Assembly (NCBI RefSeq): GCF_013391105.1
Contig: NZ_CP058335.1
Span: 3,658,001 to 3,722,000, forward strand
Reading direction: 5' to 3'
Length of the DNA: 64,000 bases
DNA from: Natronomonas salina
Lineage (GTDB): Archaea > Halobacteriota > Halobacteria > Halobacteriales > Haloarculaceae
Positions 44,270-53,400 of the stretch are shown here, one piece after another. Position 1 is the first letter of the stretch. The number at the start of each line of letters is the position of its first letter. Below the pieces are notes generated by a model. That model was given only the letters and a program-made list of their open reading frames with translations, did not search any database and was not told the DNA's origin. The position numbers and the translations under genes are program-made.

Positions 44270-44644
44270 TCAGGTCCGGAACGACTCGCCGCAGCCGCAC
44301 TCGCTCTCGACGTTGGGGTTCTCGACGTGGAAGCCGGCGCCCTGCAGGCCGCCCTCGAAGTCCAGGACGGAGCCCTCGACGTACTTCTGGCTCGCGGGGT
44401 CGACGAACACCCGGAGCCCGTGGTGTTCCGTAATCGCGTCGTCCTCTTCCGGTTCGAGGTCGAAGCGGAGGCCGTAGGAGAGGCCCGCGCAGCCGCCCTG
44501 CTGGACGAACAGCCGCAGTCCGGCCTCGTCCGGGTCGTACCCCTCGCCGTCGATGAGGTCGAGGGCCTGTTCGGCGGCCTCCTCGGTCACGACGACCGGC
44601 TCCCCCGTCTCGCCCGCCTCGCCCGAGTCCACGGTCTGGCTCAT
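44270..44644 (-). CDS. A-type iron-sulfur carrier (HesB/IscA/ErpA family)
   Basis: A 124-residue protein. The three metal/cluster cysteines are present: GGCAGLSYGL, and CGCGESF at the C-terminus. The core VVVTEEAAEQALDLI, LRLFVQQGGCAGL, GLRVFVDPASQKYVEGSVLD and GAGFHVENPNVESECGCGES is typical. It carries or inserts Fe-S clusters. The acidic N-terminal about 18 residues are extra. It is monocistronic. Confidence 0.95.
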   Translation of the reverse strand: MSQTVDSGEAGETGEPVVVTEEAAEQALDLIDGEGYDPDEAGLRLFVQQGGCAGLSYGLRFDLEPEEDDAITEHHGLRVFVDPASQKYVEGSVLDFEGGLQGAGFHVENPNVESECGCGESFRT

Positions 44645-44824
44645 GCCCCATGGTATCCCTTCGACGTGCATAACACTGACGGGCCGGCTCACCGCTCGAA
44701 GGGTTCCGGCAGGCCCGCCCGATTCTACGAACACATCTGACTTCCGATAGTCCTATGCGAGGGCTCGTGACTATCACGGGTCGCGAAACCGCTATAGCCT
44801 CGTCGAACCTATAATAGGCGTAAC

Positions 44825-45061
44825 ATGAACAAGCACTTCGAAGACACCAGATACTACCTCGTGCGCGCGGCCCAGACGACGAAGGCCGGCCTCGACGAGG
44901 AACTCGAGCCCCTCCGGTCGCGAGTGGCCTCCCTCCGGGGTCGGGACGAGCCCGACGCCGAGCCGAGCCGCCTGGACCGGGTTCGCCGAGAACTCGGCGA
45001 ACTGGGGACGACGCTCCGCAGCAAGCTTGAGCGCGTCCGCCCGCCGCGCGCGACCCGGTGA
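44825..45061 (+). CDS. Small helical protein (DUF7553-like)
   Basis: A 78-residue protein predicted mostly helical: NKHFEDTRYYLVRAAQTTKA, GLDEELEPLRSRVASLRG, RLDRVRRELGELGTTLRSKL. Charge pattern suggests an amphipathic coiled coil. It is conserved in haloarchaea without known function. A short AT-rich promoter (ataatag) precedes it. It ends 50 bp before the tRNA gene. Confidence 0.65.
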   Translation: MNKHFEDTRYYLVRAAQTTKAGLDEELEPLRSRVASLRGRDEPDAEPSRLDRVRRELGELGTTLRSKLERVRPPRATR

Positions 45062-45111
45062 GTCGTCGGTTGAAAAGGGTTAAGTCCGGTGACCCGGTAA
45101 TTCCGCCCGCC

Positions 45112-45185
45112 GGGTCGGTGGTCTAGTTGGTTATGACACCTCCTTCACACGGAGGAAGTCGGCGGTTCGAATCCGCCCCGACCCA
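45112..45185 (+). tRNA. tRNA-Val (CAC)
   Basis: A 74-base cloverleaf. The acceptor stem pairs GGGTCGG with CCGACCC, and the discriminator base is A. The D-arm region is TGGTCTAGTTGGTTATGACA. The anticodon stem CCTCC/GGAGG closes the loop TTCACAC with anticodon CAC. The T-arm contains GGCGG-TTCGAAT-CCGCC. CCA is not encoded, as is usual in haloarchaea. No intron is present. Confidence 0.97.
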
Positions 45186-45281
45186 TCCGCTCGCTTCGTT
45201 CTCGTGAAGGAGATAATCCCACCAAGCACCGTACGGTCCGTCTCTTCCCGGGCCTCCCGTAGGGCAGCGGGCGTCCCGATA

Positions 45282-45452
45282 TCAGTTGGCGATGAACCGG
45301 GCGATCCAGACGATCGGGATCACCGGGATGGCCAGTCCGGTCACCAGGAGCACGATGGCGATCACGATCTTCTCGGTTCGACCCGACTCGTGCCAGATCG
45401 AGTGCCACATGTCGTCGATCGCCTGTGCCGTCCGCTGGACGAGTCCTGCCAT
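45282..45452 (-). CDS. Small single-span membrane protein
   Basis: A 56-residue protein: an amphipathic N-terminus with MWHSIWHESGRTEKI, then one long hydrophobic segment VIAIVLLVTGLAIPVIPIVW and a short ending IARFIAN. Similar short proteins occur across haloarchaea. Function unknown. Codon usage is consistent with a gene. Confidence 0.55.
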   Translation of the reverse strand: MAGLVQRTAQAIDDMWHSIWHESGRTEKIVIAIVLLVTGLAIPVIPIVWIARFIAN

Positions 45453-45529
45453 ACGTGCCACTAAGGTATAGAGACGGAAAACCCCGGGGCTTGCACAGGA
45501 ACCGTCCGCGATAGTTCCGCCGGCGACGC

Positions 45530-46102
45530 CTAGTAGTACATCGGGTCGGCGTCGGGTTCGAGGTCCGTATCGGGCGTCTCGACGACGCCGTCGGGTTCGT
45601 CGGCCGGGGGTTCGTAGCGCTGCTCGGCGTCCTCACCGTCGTAGGAGTCGAAGAACGCGGTCGAGGCGACGAGCCTGAAGCTGTTCTCGCCGGTCCGCTC
45701 GACGGGGTAGGTCTCGTACTCGGCGTCCACGTCGGGGTGGACCCACCGGTTGAGCTCCTCGGCCGGGAAGCCCTCGACCCAGGTGTCGGTCTCCCGGTCG
45801 TCGATTGTGAAGGAGATCGGGTCGTCGGCCACCTCCTCGACGCCCCACATCATGCAGGCGACCTTCGCGCCGCCGCTCCCGATCGCCGGACCGAGCGGGA
45901 CGACGACCACGTAGTCGTCGCCGCCTGGGGTCCGCTCCCGGAGGACGGGTTCGTTGATCGGGAGGTGGAGGCCCAGTCGGTTGAGGGCCTTCATCGTCAG
46001 CAGTCCGGCCTGCCGGTTCTCGTCGAACTCGTCGAGCGAGATGGCGGCGGTGCCGTCGGTCGTCTGGTCGGTTTCGTCCGCGGGGTCGGGTGTGGTGCTC
46101 AT
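45530..46102 (-). CDS. Conserved haloarchaeal protein of unknown function
   Basis: A 190-residue acidic cytoplasmic protein. The central part (RQAGLLTMKALNRLGLHLPI, DYVVVVPLGPAIGSGGAKVA, CMMWGVEEVADDPISFTIDD) is predicted alpha/beta. The tail after 160 is Asp/Glu/Pro-rich and probably disordered. No catalytic motif is seen. Confidence 0.6.
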   Translation of the reverse strand: MSTTPDPADETDQTTDGTAAISLDEFDENRQAGLLTMKALNRLGLHLPINEPVLRERTPGGDDYVVVVPLGPAIGSGGAKVACMMWGVEEVADDPISFTIDDRETDTWVEGFPAEELNRWVHPDVDAEYETYPVERTGENSFRLVASTAFFDSYDGEDAEQRYEPPADEPDGVVETPDTDLEPDADPMYY

Positions 46103-46361
46103 GGTTCGCCTCGGTGTGTTGGACTCCAGCGGGTGACCGGAAGGGTCACGCGCTGGAGCGGTGCGTCGAGAGCTGCGGCCGAGTAGACACGGTAACGTGC
46201 CTCACCCGGTCGCCCTGCTATACAGTCGGTCCGGGAAGCGGTTAAAAACGTGGCCCGGCACAGCGAGTGACCCGGGCTGCGGTCGACGCGCCGGACCGGA
46301 TTGCGGCTGGAGTGACGGACCGGACTGCGGCTCGTCGACGAGGCTGGGTTTCCTTCGCGAC

Positions 46362-47681
46362 CTACTCGCCCCTGGGAGTGTAGTCGACGACCACGTCCGG
46401 CGTCCGGGCCTCGACGAGGGGACCCGTCGGCAGGTGCAGCGCCGACTCCGCCCGGACGCTGTCCAGGGCCTCCAGCGCGTCGACGACCGGCGGCGGGTCG
46501 GTCCCGATCGGGTAGGCGACCGTGACGACGATCCGTTCGGGCTGACGGGGCGGGATCGGGTCCGAGTACTCCACCTCCACGTCGACGAGCGTGAGGTCGG
46601 CGTACTGGGGGGACTCGACGACCTCGGTGATGTCGTCGTGGACGTCCTCCTCGTAGGCGCCCGTTCGGTAGGTGTCGTAGGTGACGCCGCCGAGGAACGC
46701 CGAGAGGGCGACCACCGCCACGACGAGAGTGACGACCCGACGCGTCGTGGCCAGGCGGGCTTCGTTCTCCTCGGACCAGCTCTCCGGGCGGTAGCCCTTG
46801 TACCAGAGGACGACGAGGCTTGCGATGTTGATCGTGAGGATGTTGACGAGTACGAGGAGCCCAGCGGCGAGGGCGATTCCCGGCTCCCCCCACGCGACCC
46901 CGATGCCGGCGACCCCGAGCGGCGGGACGAGCGCGGCGGCGATCATGACGCCGACGAGCGCGGCTGACGTGCCTGCTGTGAGCGTCCAGGCCCCCGCGAC
47001 GCCGGCCCCGAGGGCGATGACCAGCGAGAGCAGGTCCGGGGTGAGTCGCCCCCGGATCTCCGAGATGGCGTAGAGGTCGAGCATCGGCGAGACGAGGCCC
47101 GTCCGCCTGACGGCGAAGGCGAACAGCGCAGCGGTGAGGACCCCGGCACCGAGGCCGATGGCCTGGAGCTTGATTCCCCGGCGGAACAGCGCGCGGTCGT
47201 CGATGACTGTCCCGACGCTCGCGCCGAGGGCGGGGCCGATGAGCGGCGCGATGACCATCGAGCCGACGACGACCGCCGGTGAGTCGAGCAGCAGGCCGGC
47301 GGTGGCGACGACCACGCTCATGACCGTCATCACGAGGTACGTGCTGAAGCTCGGGGTGAGGTCCTTCGCCTGCGCCTGCAGCTCCTCGCGAGAGATACGT
47401 GGCGTGTTCTGGCCGTACTGCTGTTCGAGTTCGTCGAACTGCTTGGAGATAACGGTCTCGGCCTCGACGATGACCGTGTAGGAGTCCTCGTCGATGCCCG
47501 TATCCCGAATCTCGTCGAGCACCGACTCGACCGCGTCCATCGGGAGGGGGAAGGTGATGACGACCGAGGGTTCGTCGCGGCTCTCCTCCTGGATGAGCGT
47601 GTAGTCGATTCCTTCGTCCTCGAGGGCGCCCTCGACCGCGTCGCGCTTGGATTTCGGGATAAGGATCTCGACGAGTCGCAC
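46362..47681 (-). CDS. DUF389 membrane protein (TIGR00341 family)
   Basis: A 439-residue protein. The cytoplasmic N-terminal domain (about 1-100; VRLVEILIPKSKRDAVEGAL, YTLIQEESRDEPSVVITFPL) is followed by about six spans with the family core SPAVVVGSMVIAPLIGPALG, GVMIAAALVPPLGVAGIGVA and ILTINIASLVVLW. A C-terminal soluble domain of about 110 residues follows. The function is unknown; a transport role has been suggested. The GTG start begins at the conserved N-terminal strand. Confidence 0.88.
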   Translation of the reverse strand: MRLVEILIPKSKRDAVEGALEDEGIDYTLIQEESRDEPSVVITFPLPMDAVESVLDEIRDTGIDEDSYTVIVEAETVISKQFDELEQQYGQNTPRISREELQAQAKDLTPSFSTYLVMTVMSVVVATAGLLLDSPAVVVGSMVIAPLIGPALGASVGTVIDDRALFRRGIKLQAIGLGAGVLTAALFAFAVRRTGLVSPMLDLYAISEIRGRLTPDLLSLVIALGAGVAGAWTLTAGTSAALVGVMIAAALVPPLGVAGIGVAWGEPGIALAAGLLVLVNILTINIASLVVLWYKGYRPESWSEENEARLATTRRVVTLVVAVVALSAFLGGVTYDTYRTGAYEEDVHDDITEVVESPQYADLTLVDVEVEYSDPIPPRQPERIVVTVAYPIGTDPPPVVDALEALDSVRAESALHLPTGPLVEARTPDVVVDYTPRGE

Positions 47682-47825
47682 GGCGAATAATCGGTCCAGC
47701 GCGTGATAACGGTCCGCAATGACGGAACCAGACGGTAGCAACGTGGTAGTTAGGCCCCTGGCGAGACGGGTGCAGCGACCGCCCACAACCCGCCACTTTT
47801 CACCCGCTGGCGGCATCCCGTACGT

Positions 47826-48122
47826 ATGCCCGACGACCCGTCGAACACCCTGGAGGAGTGGAAGGAGGAGCTACAGGCGGAACACGAGGACGCGATCGAG
47901 AACCCGGACCCGGAGGCCGACCACCGCATCGAGGGCGTCGCCCAGGTCAACTACCGCGTGTACTTCCAGTACAGCGAGGCGACCGGCGACCTCGAGCGCG
48001 ACCGGACCGAGCAGGTCGACGACCTGACCGACCCGGAGCTCCTGTCGTGCGCCTGCGGCGTCCGCGGCATGTCCCGCGAGGAGGCTCGGCGGCACGTCGA
48101 AGCCGCCCGCTCGGACCCGTAG
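47826..48122 (+). CDS. Conserved haloarchaeal protein of unknown function
   Basis: A 98-residue acidic protein: PSNTLEEWKEELQAEHEDAI, VAQVNYRVYFQYSEATGDLE, LLSCACGVRGMSREEARRHV. It has two cysteines (SCACGVRG) that could bind a metal only in a multimer. It is divergent from the DUF389 gene. Function unknown. Confidence 0.6.
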   Translation: MPDDPSNTLEEWKEELQAEHEDAIENPDPEADHRIEGVAQVNYRVYFQYSEATGDLERDRTEQVDDLTDPELLSCACGVRGMSREEARRHVEAARSDP

Positions 48123-48250
48123 CTCGTCCCATCGGACCGTTCGCCCGACGGGACGACCGTTACTCTCCGGCAGGTTCCCGACCGTTCGGGACCAACTCAT
48201 CAGCTGTTCCGACCACGAAATTTATGCGAGGTGGCCGGAAGGGCCCCTGT

Positions 48251-49348
48251 ATGAACGAGAAGCGGTTGCTCGTCGCGGTCTTCGGGGTGGCGGTGGCGGC
48301 GGTCATCTCCTACGTGGCCTACCGGTTCATCGCAGCGCTCACGGTCTCGGTCTTCCTCTACTACTCGACGCGTCGCTTCTTCAAGTACCTCGGGAAGCTC
48401 CGGCTGCCGCGGCGGGTCCGGGCGGTGACGGTCATCTCGTTCCTGGCGGTACCGCTCGTCCTGCTACTCAGCTACACCGTCGTCCTGGTCGTAGTGGAGG
48501 TCAGGGAATTCGTCACCGAGTACCCGGTCGTCGACATCGCCGCCGAGAACGTCCCCTGGTTCGAGGGCATGGGCGGCCTCCCCGAACTCACGGCCGCCGG
48601 GCTCTTCGACGCCTACCAGTCCGGGCAACTCGACCCCTTCATCGACTTCGCGACCCAGAACGCGACGTTCCTCACCGAGACGCTCTCCAGTTTCCTGCTG
48701 AACCTCCTCATCGTGATGGTGGTCACCTACTACCTGCTCATCGACGGCGACCGGATCCGCGGGTGGCTGCTCCGGTTCGACGACGACGCCATCGTCCGGG
48801 AGTACCTCGAGGCGGTCGACCGGGAGCTGGAGGCGGTGCTGTTCGGCAACCTCCTGAACGTCATCGCGGTCTCGATCATCGCCATCGTCGCCTACACCGG
48901 GTACAACGCGATGGTCCCGGTCGGCGCTCGGGTCCCGTACCCCGCCCTCGCCGGCGCCCTCACCGGCATCGCGAGCCTCATCCCGGTCGTCGGGATGAAG
49001 ATCGTCTACGTCCCGCTCGGCGGCATCGCCGCGCTCCCGGGCTTCCTGGAGTCGAACCCCCAGCTGGCGGTGTACGTCGTCGGGTTCGTCCTCGTCGCGG
49101 TCGTCGTCGTGGACACCATCCCGGACCTCATCCTCCGGCCGTACTTCAGCGGCGAGACGACCCACGTCGGCCTGCTGATGCTCGCGTACATCTTCGGGCC
49201 GGTGGTCTTCGGCTTCCACGGGCTCTTCCTGGCACCGATCCTCCTGGTGGTCGGGCTCACCTTCGCCGACACGGCGCTGCCGCGGCTGCTCGGCGCCGAC
49301 CCGGACGAGGGGCTCCCCCGGGACCAGCTCCGGCTCGACGACTTCTGA
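48251..49348 (+). CDS. AI-2E family membrane transporter
   Basis: A 365-residue polytopic protein of the TqsA/PerM (AI-2E) family. N-terminal spans (LLVAVFGVAVAAVISYVAYR), a loop of about 100 residues and C-terminal spans with FGNLLNVIAVSIIAIVAYTG, PALAGALTGIASLIPVVG and GLLMLAYIFGPVVFGFHGLF are in the usual order. Members export small molecules or ions (some are Na+/H+ antiporters); the substrate here is unknown. Confidence 0.88.
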   Translation: MNEKRLLVAVFGVAVAAVISYVAYRFIAALTVSVFLYYSTRRFFKYLGKLRLPRRVRAVTVISFLAVPLVLLLSYTVVLVVVEVREFVTEYPVVDIAAENVPWFEGMGGLPELTAAGLFDAYQSGQLDPFIDFATQNATFLTETLSSFLLNLLIVMVVTYYLLIDGDRIRGWLLRFDDDAIVREYLEAVDRELEAVLFGNLLNVIAVSIIAIVAYTGYNAMVPVGARVPYPALAGALTGIASLIPVVGMKIVYVPLGGIAALPGFLESNPQLAVYVVGFVLVAVVVVDTIPDLILRPYFSGETTHVGLLMLAYIFGPVVFGFHGLFLAPILLVVGLTFADTALPRLLGADPDEGLPRDQLRLDDF

Positions 49349-49360
49349 CGGCGACCGGAT

Positions 49361-49675
49361 TCAGCCGTCCATGCTCGTCTCCAGTTCGACCAGCTGGTCG
49401 ACGAGGTCCTCGACGTCGCCCTTCGTCTCCCCGGCGTCGCGCGAGTCGTCGCCGACGGCGAACCCGACCCAGCCGTCGTCGACGCCCGTGACGAGGTCGC
49501 CGGGGACGTGGACGTCGAGTTGCTCCGGCGATTCCCCCTCCGGGAGCCTGGTCTTCGCGTACCCGGACCAGACGGTGTCGCCGTCCACGTCGTCGTCTGC
49601 CGCGTAGACGTGGCACTGGTGGCCCTCGTACTCCCAGGATTCGACCGGGTCGTCGTCGCGGTCAGGTGTCTCCAT
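49361..49675 (-). CDS. Conserved haloarchaeal protein of unknown function
   Basis: A 104-residue very acidic protein: SWEYEGHQCHVYAADDDVDG, DTVWSGYAKTRLPEGESPEQ, LDVHVPGDLVTGVDDGWVGF, VEDLVDQLVELETS. It is predicted as a small beta sheet with a C-terminal helix. It is convergent with the AI-2E gene (12-bp gap). Function unknown. Confidence 0.6.
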   Translation of the reverse strand: METPDRDDDPVESWEYEGHQCHVYAADDDVDGDTVWSGYAKTRLPEGESPEQLDVHVPGDLVTGVDDGWVGFAVGDDSRDAGETKGDVEDLVDQLVELETSMDG

Positions 49676-49833
49676 ACCCGACCGTACGGGCGGGACCGCG
49701 GAGTGATTTTGGGTCGGTCCGGAAGGGACGAAACGGCCGGCCCGGCCGACGGCCGCCCCCGACCCGGGTTAGCCCGGCTTACGTTCCCTAACGAACCTAT
49801 AACGAAAGACGTGCCGGGCGGAGCTTTTCGTCC

Positions 49834-50667
49834 ATGGATTCTCCGACGGTGCTCATCACCGGCTGTGGGACCGGCATCGGCCACGCGACAGCGAGAGCCT
49901 TCGAGGAGGCCGGCTGGGAGGTGTACGCCACCGACCCCGACCCGGAGGCGTTGACAGACCTCGAGGAGGCGGGCTGTACCACGGCCAAACTCGACGTCAC
50001 GTCGGCGGAGGACGCCGAAGCGGTCGTCGAAGCGATGCTCGACGAGCACGGCCGCATCGACTGCCTGTACAACAACACCGGCTACGGACAGCTCGGCCCC
50101 GTCGAGGAGGTGCCGACCGACGAACTGCGCGAGCAACTCGACGTGAACTTCCTCGGCCAGCACCGGCTCGTCAGGGCCGTCCTCCCCCACATGCGCGAGC
50201 AGGGGGAGGGGACCATCGTCAACATGGCCAGCATCTACGGCCGGACCGTCTTCCCGGGGCAGGGCGCCTACGCCAGCTCGAAGTGGGCCGTCGAGGCGCT
50301 GACCGACACCCTCCGCGTCGAGGTCGACGACTACGGTATCGACGTCGTGACGATCGAACCGGGGCCGGTCGAGACCGAGTTCGGCGAGCGCGCCCTTGAG
50401 ACGAAGGAGGACCTCGAGACGACGGACGCCTACGACTGGTTCTACCGGATGTACGACGAGAAGCGCTACGACCGCCGGTTCATCGACCGCGGAATCGGCT
50501 ACGTCCAGCCCGAGCGGGTCGCCGAGGTCGTCGTCGAGGCCGCGGAGAGCGAGGACCCGCAACGGCGGTACGTCGTCGGCCCGTGGAAGGCGCTCGTCTA
50601 CCTCGGCTACGTCGTTCCGGACTCGGTCCGCGACAGGGTATACGGGCTCCTCAAGCGATTCCTGTAA
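49834..50667 (+). CDS. Short-chain dehydrogenase/reductase
   Basis: A 277-residue classical SDR. The NAD(P) motif TGCGTGIGHATA is at about 10-21, NNTGYG in the middle, the catalytic Ser in NMASIYGRTVF and YASSKWAVE with the Tyr-Lys pair. The C-terminal about 50 residues (QPERVAEVVVEAAESEDPQR, YVVGPWKALVYLGYVVPDS) resemble SDRs acting on retinol- or sterol-like substrates. The substrate is unknown. Confidence 0.9.
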   Translation: MDSPTVLITGCGTGIGHATARAFEEAGWEVYATDPDPEALTDLEEAGCTTAKLDVTSAEDAEAVVEAMLDEHGRIDCLYNNTGYGQLGPVEEVPTDELREQLDVNFLGQHRLVRAVLPHMREQGEGTIVNMASIYGRTVFPGQGAYASSKWAVEALTDTLRVEVDDYGIDVVTIEPGPVETEFGERALETKEDLETTDAYDWFYRMYDEKRYDRRFIDRGIGYVQPERVAEVVVEAAESEDPQRRYVVGPWKALVYLGYVVPDSVRDRVYGLLKRFL

Positions 50668-51264
50668 CCGGTCGGACCGCCGTGATTTGACGACATTGTA
50701 GAACGAGAGTGCGGTGCCCGACGGTGACAGGAACACCGCATGGGACGGTGACGAGTCGCCCCGGAGGGCCCGCCACGGGCTGGCGGACCCGACGTGGCCT
50801 CTCCGCTGATCGTATCGGTGTCTTTCCTGGGGTGGTATCACCTCCGTCGAGCTCCGGGTTCGCCGGGTCGAAGGCCCGGACTACGTCAGTGGTTGTTCAC
50901 CGGAACGGGAAAATCGTCCCTAATATCGACATTAACGCCCTATTGGACAACATATGAATACGAAATAGGGGTTCTGAAAGGTGACGTGCTTGGAGATATA
51001 GGTGAAAAAAGTGCATGAATATTTCGTACTCTCGGTAACGAGTGACGACTTACTGTCTCTCTAGTTTTCGGTTTAGGAGTATCAACGAACCTAAACGAAC
51101 GACGAACGTCCAGGACGAGGCACGAGAAACCGTCGACCATTGGGTGCGCATCGAACGTCTCTGATGAGAGTGTCCGTTCGTACACTAATCTATTCGAGTT
51201 CAGAATAATTGCCCGATTCGTCGGCTACTATATTGTGTGTTTCAATGTCTCTCGCGTAGAAGAC
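50668..51264. other. Long AT-rich gap upstream of glnA
   Basis: About 600 bases without a convincing gene. The first 240 bases are GC-rich. From about 50890 the composition drops sharply and the region contains stop codons in all frames. Three tandem acgaac hexamers lie at 51085-51107. The glnA TATA box is at the right end. It may hold regulatory sites for nitrogen control or a small RNA; nothing proves this. Confidence 0.4.
51227..51234 (+). promoter_or_regulatory. glnA TATA box
   Basis: actatatt is centred about 34 bp before the glnA ATG. Confidence 0.5.
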
Positions 51265-52620
51265 ATGGCAACCGAAAGCCTCACTCCGGACGAACAGGAC
51301 GTACTCGACGAGATCGAGGAGAAGAACGTGGACTTCCTGCGGCTGCAGTTCATCGACATCCTCGGGACGATCAAGAACGTCTCCGTGCCGGCCGACCAGG
51401 CCGAGAAAGCGTTCACGGAGGGCATCTACTTCGACGGGTCCTCCATCGAGGGCTTCGTCCGCATCCAGGAATCCGACATGCGGCTGAAGCCCGACCCGTC
51501 GACGTTCGCGGTCCTGCCGTGGCGGAAGCGCGAGGAGGGCGCCTCCGCGCGGATGATCTGTGACGTCTACAACACCTCCACCGGCGAGCCCTTCGAGGGC
51601 GACCCGCGCTACGTCCTCAAGCAGGCGCTGCAGCGCGCCCACGACATGGGGTACCGGGTCAACGCGGGGCCGGAGCCGGAGTTCTTCCTCTTCGAGGAGG
51701 ACGACGAGGGCCACGCAACCACCGAGTTCTCGGACTTCGGCGGCTACTTCGACCTGGCGCCGAAGGACCTCGCCTCCGACGTCCGCCGCGACATCATCTA
51801 CGGCCTCGAGGAGATGGACTTCGAGGTGGAGGCGAGCCACCACGAGGTCGCAGAGGCCCAACACGAGATCGACTTCGAGTACGACGACGCGCTCACCACC
51901 GCCGACAACGTCGCCACCTTCCGCGCCGTCGTCCGTGCGATCGCGGCCCAGCACGACCTGCACGCGACGTTCATGCCGAAGCCGATCCCGAAGATCAACG
52001 GCTCCGGGATGCACACCCACCTGTCGCTGTTCACCGAGGACGGCGAGAACGCCTTCCACGACGGCGCCGACGAGTTCGACCTGAGCGACACCGCCCGCTC
52101 GTTCCTGGCGGGCGTCCTCGAGCACGCGCCGGCGATCACCGCCGTCGCCAACCCGACCGTGAACAGCTACAAGCGCCTCGTCCCCGGTTACGAGGCGCCG
52201 GTCTACATCGCGTGGTCCGACACCAACCGCTCGGCGCTGGTCCGCAAGCCGGCCGCGCGCGTCCCGGCCGCCAGCCGTATCGAGCTGCGGTCGCCGGACC
52301 CGTCGTGTAACCCCTACCTCGCCTTCGCGGCGATGATCCACGCCGGCCTCGACGGCATCGAGAACGACCTGACGTGTCCAGACCCGGTCCGGGAGAACAT
52401 CTACGAATTCGACGAGCAGAAGCGCGAGGAGTACGGCATCGAGACGTTGCCGTCCAACCTCGGGCAGGCCGTCGAGGCACTCGAAGAAGACGAGGTCGTC
52501 TTCGACGCCCTCGGCGAGCACGTCGGCGAGAAGTTCGTCGAGGCCAAGGAGTCCGAGTTCCAGGAGTACCTGGTGGACGTCTCCGACTGGGAACTCGACC
52601 GCTACCTCGAGACCTTCTGA
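51265..52620 (+). CDS. glnA: Glutamine synthetase GlnA
   Basis: A 451-residue type I glutamine synthetase forming glutamine from glutamate, ammonia and ATP. Marks: [49 protein letters not shown], the ATP motif [35 protein letters not shown] and [18 protein letters not shown]. The usual adenylylation loop of bacterial type I-beta enzymes is not evident. It is monocistronic with a long upstream region. Confidence 0.97.
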   Translation: MATESLTPDEQDVLDEIEEKNVDFLRLQFIDILGTIKNVSVPADQAEKAFTEGIYFDGSSIEGFVRIQESDMRLKPDPSTFAVLPWRKREEGASARMICDVYNTSTGEPFEGDPRYVLKQALQRAHDMGYRVNAGPEPEFFLFEEDDEGHATTEFSDFGGYFDLAPKDLASDVRRDIIYGLEEMDFEVEASHHEVAEAQHEIDFEYDDALTTADNVATFRAVVRAIAAQHDLHATFMPKPIPKINGSGMHTHLSLFTEDGENAFHDGADEFDLSDTARSFLAGVLEHAPAITAVANPTVNSYKRLVPGYEAPVYIAWSDTNRSALVRKPAARVPAASRIELRSPDPSCNPYLAFAAMIHAGLDGIENDLTCPDPVRENIYEFDEQKREEYGIETLPSNLGQAVEALEEDEVVFDALGEHVGEKFVEAKESEFQEYLVDVSDWELDRYLETF

Positions 52621-52722
52621 ACAGCCGGACCGGAACCGACCGCCACCGCCCGGGGCGGTTCTCCCCATATCCTCCCATGGGCGTCGAGCGCCGTTATCAG
52701 CCAGCGAAAACGGGGGTGCTGG

Positions 52723-52730
52723 TTTATACG
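52723..52730 (+). promoter_or_regulatory. TATA box of DUF7504-type gene
   Basis: tttatacg is centred about 28 bp before the next ATG, which fits a leaderless transcript. Confidence 0.5.
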
Positions 52731-52754
52731 TTCGGGGTGTCTAGGGGATAGTAG

Positions 52755-53378
52755 ATGAGTAGTTCCCGGGGCTGCCGCGAGGAGGCGTCGATCGCCGTCG
52801 AGCCGCCGGCGAACGTCCTCTGCCGTGCGCCGTCGTTCAGCCAGGGCGCCACCGAGATCTGCCCCGGTCTCGCAGGCGGCGACCGGAACCTGCTGCTCGT
52901 GTCGCTGTCGGGGAACCCCGAGCGGCGCCTCGAGGCCTGGAAGCGCCAGGGGGACCTGCCCCGGAACGTCGCCGTGCTGTCCGTCGAGCAGTCCCGCGGC
53001 GCCGCCGCGGCCGGCGGGTCCACCGGGGTCACCCGCGGCCCCGGCGGCTCGACGATCTCGACGGCGACCGTCTCGGAACCCGGCGACCTCACCGGCATCG
53101 GGATCAAGGTCAACCAGTGTCTGTCGGCCTGGGAGGACGACGACGTCGGGACCGACGTCTGCTTCGACAGCGTGACGACGCTGCTGCAGTACGTCGACAC
53201 CCGCCGGGTGTTCCGGTTCCTGCACGTCCTCACACGACGCGTCCAGAGCGTCGGCGCGCTGGCCCACTACCACGTCGACCCCGGCGCCCACGACGAGCAG
53301 ACGCTCGCGACGATCGAGGGCGTCTTCTCGGACGTCTTCGAGTACGACGAGGCCACCGAGAGCTGGACGGAGTTCTGA
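52755..53378 (+). CDS. DUF7504-type haloarchaeal protein
   Basis: A 207-residue protein with the layout of a degenerate RecA/KaiC-like fold: NLLLVSLSGNPERRLEAWKR, VAVLSVEQSRGAAAAGG, DLTGIGIKVNQCLSAW, TDVCFDSVTTLLQYVDTRRV, FRFLHVLTRRVQSVGALAHY, HVDPGAHDEQTLATIEGVF. It keeps the beta-strand order of RecA proteins, but there is no Walker A GXXXXGK[ST]. Members are widespread in haloarchaea and may act in signalling; that is uncertain. Confidence 0.72.
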   Translation: MSSSRGCREEASIAVEPPANVLCRAPSFSQGATEICPGLAGGDRNLLLVSLSGNPERRLEAWKRQGDLPRNVAVLSVEQSRGAAAAGGSTGVTRGPGGSTISTATVSEPGDLTGIGIKVNQCLSAWEDDDVGTDVCFDSVTTLLQYVDTRRVFRFLHVLTRRVQSVGALAHYHVDPGAHDEQTLATIEGVFSDVFEYDEATESWTEF

Positions 53379-53400
53379 GGTCTGTTCCTCGCGACGACGG

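Noticed and set aside
50709..50957. An 82-codon frame upstream of glnA
   Set aside because: Composition unlike neighbouring genes, no promoter, no recognisable fold, and it runs into the AT-rich zone.
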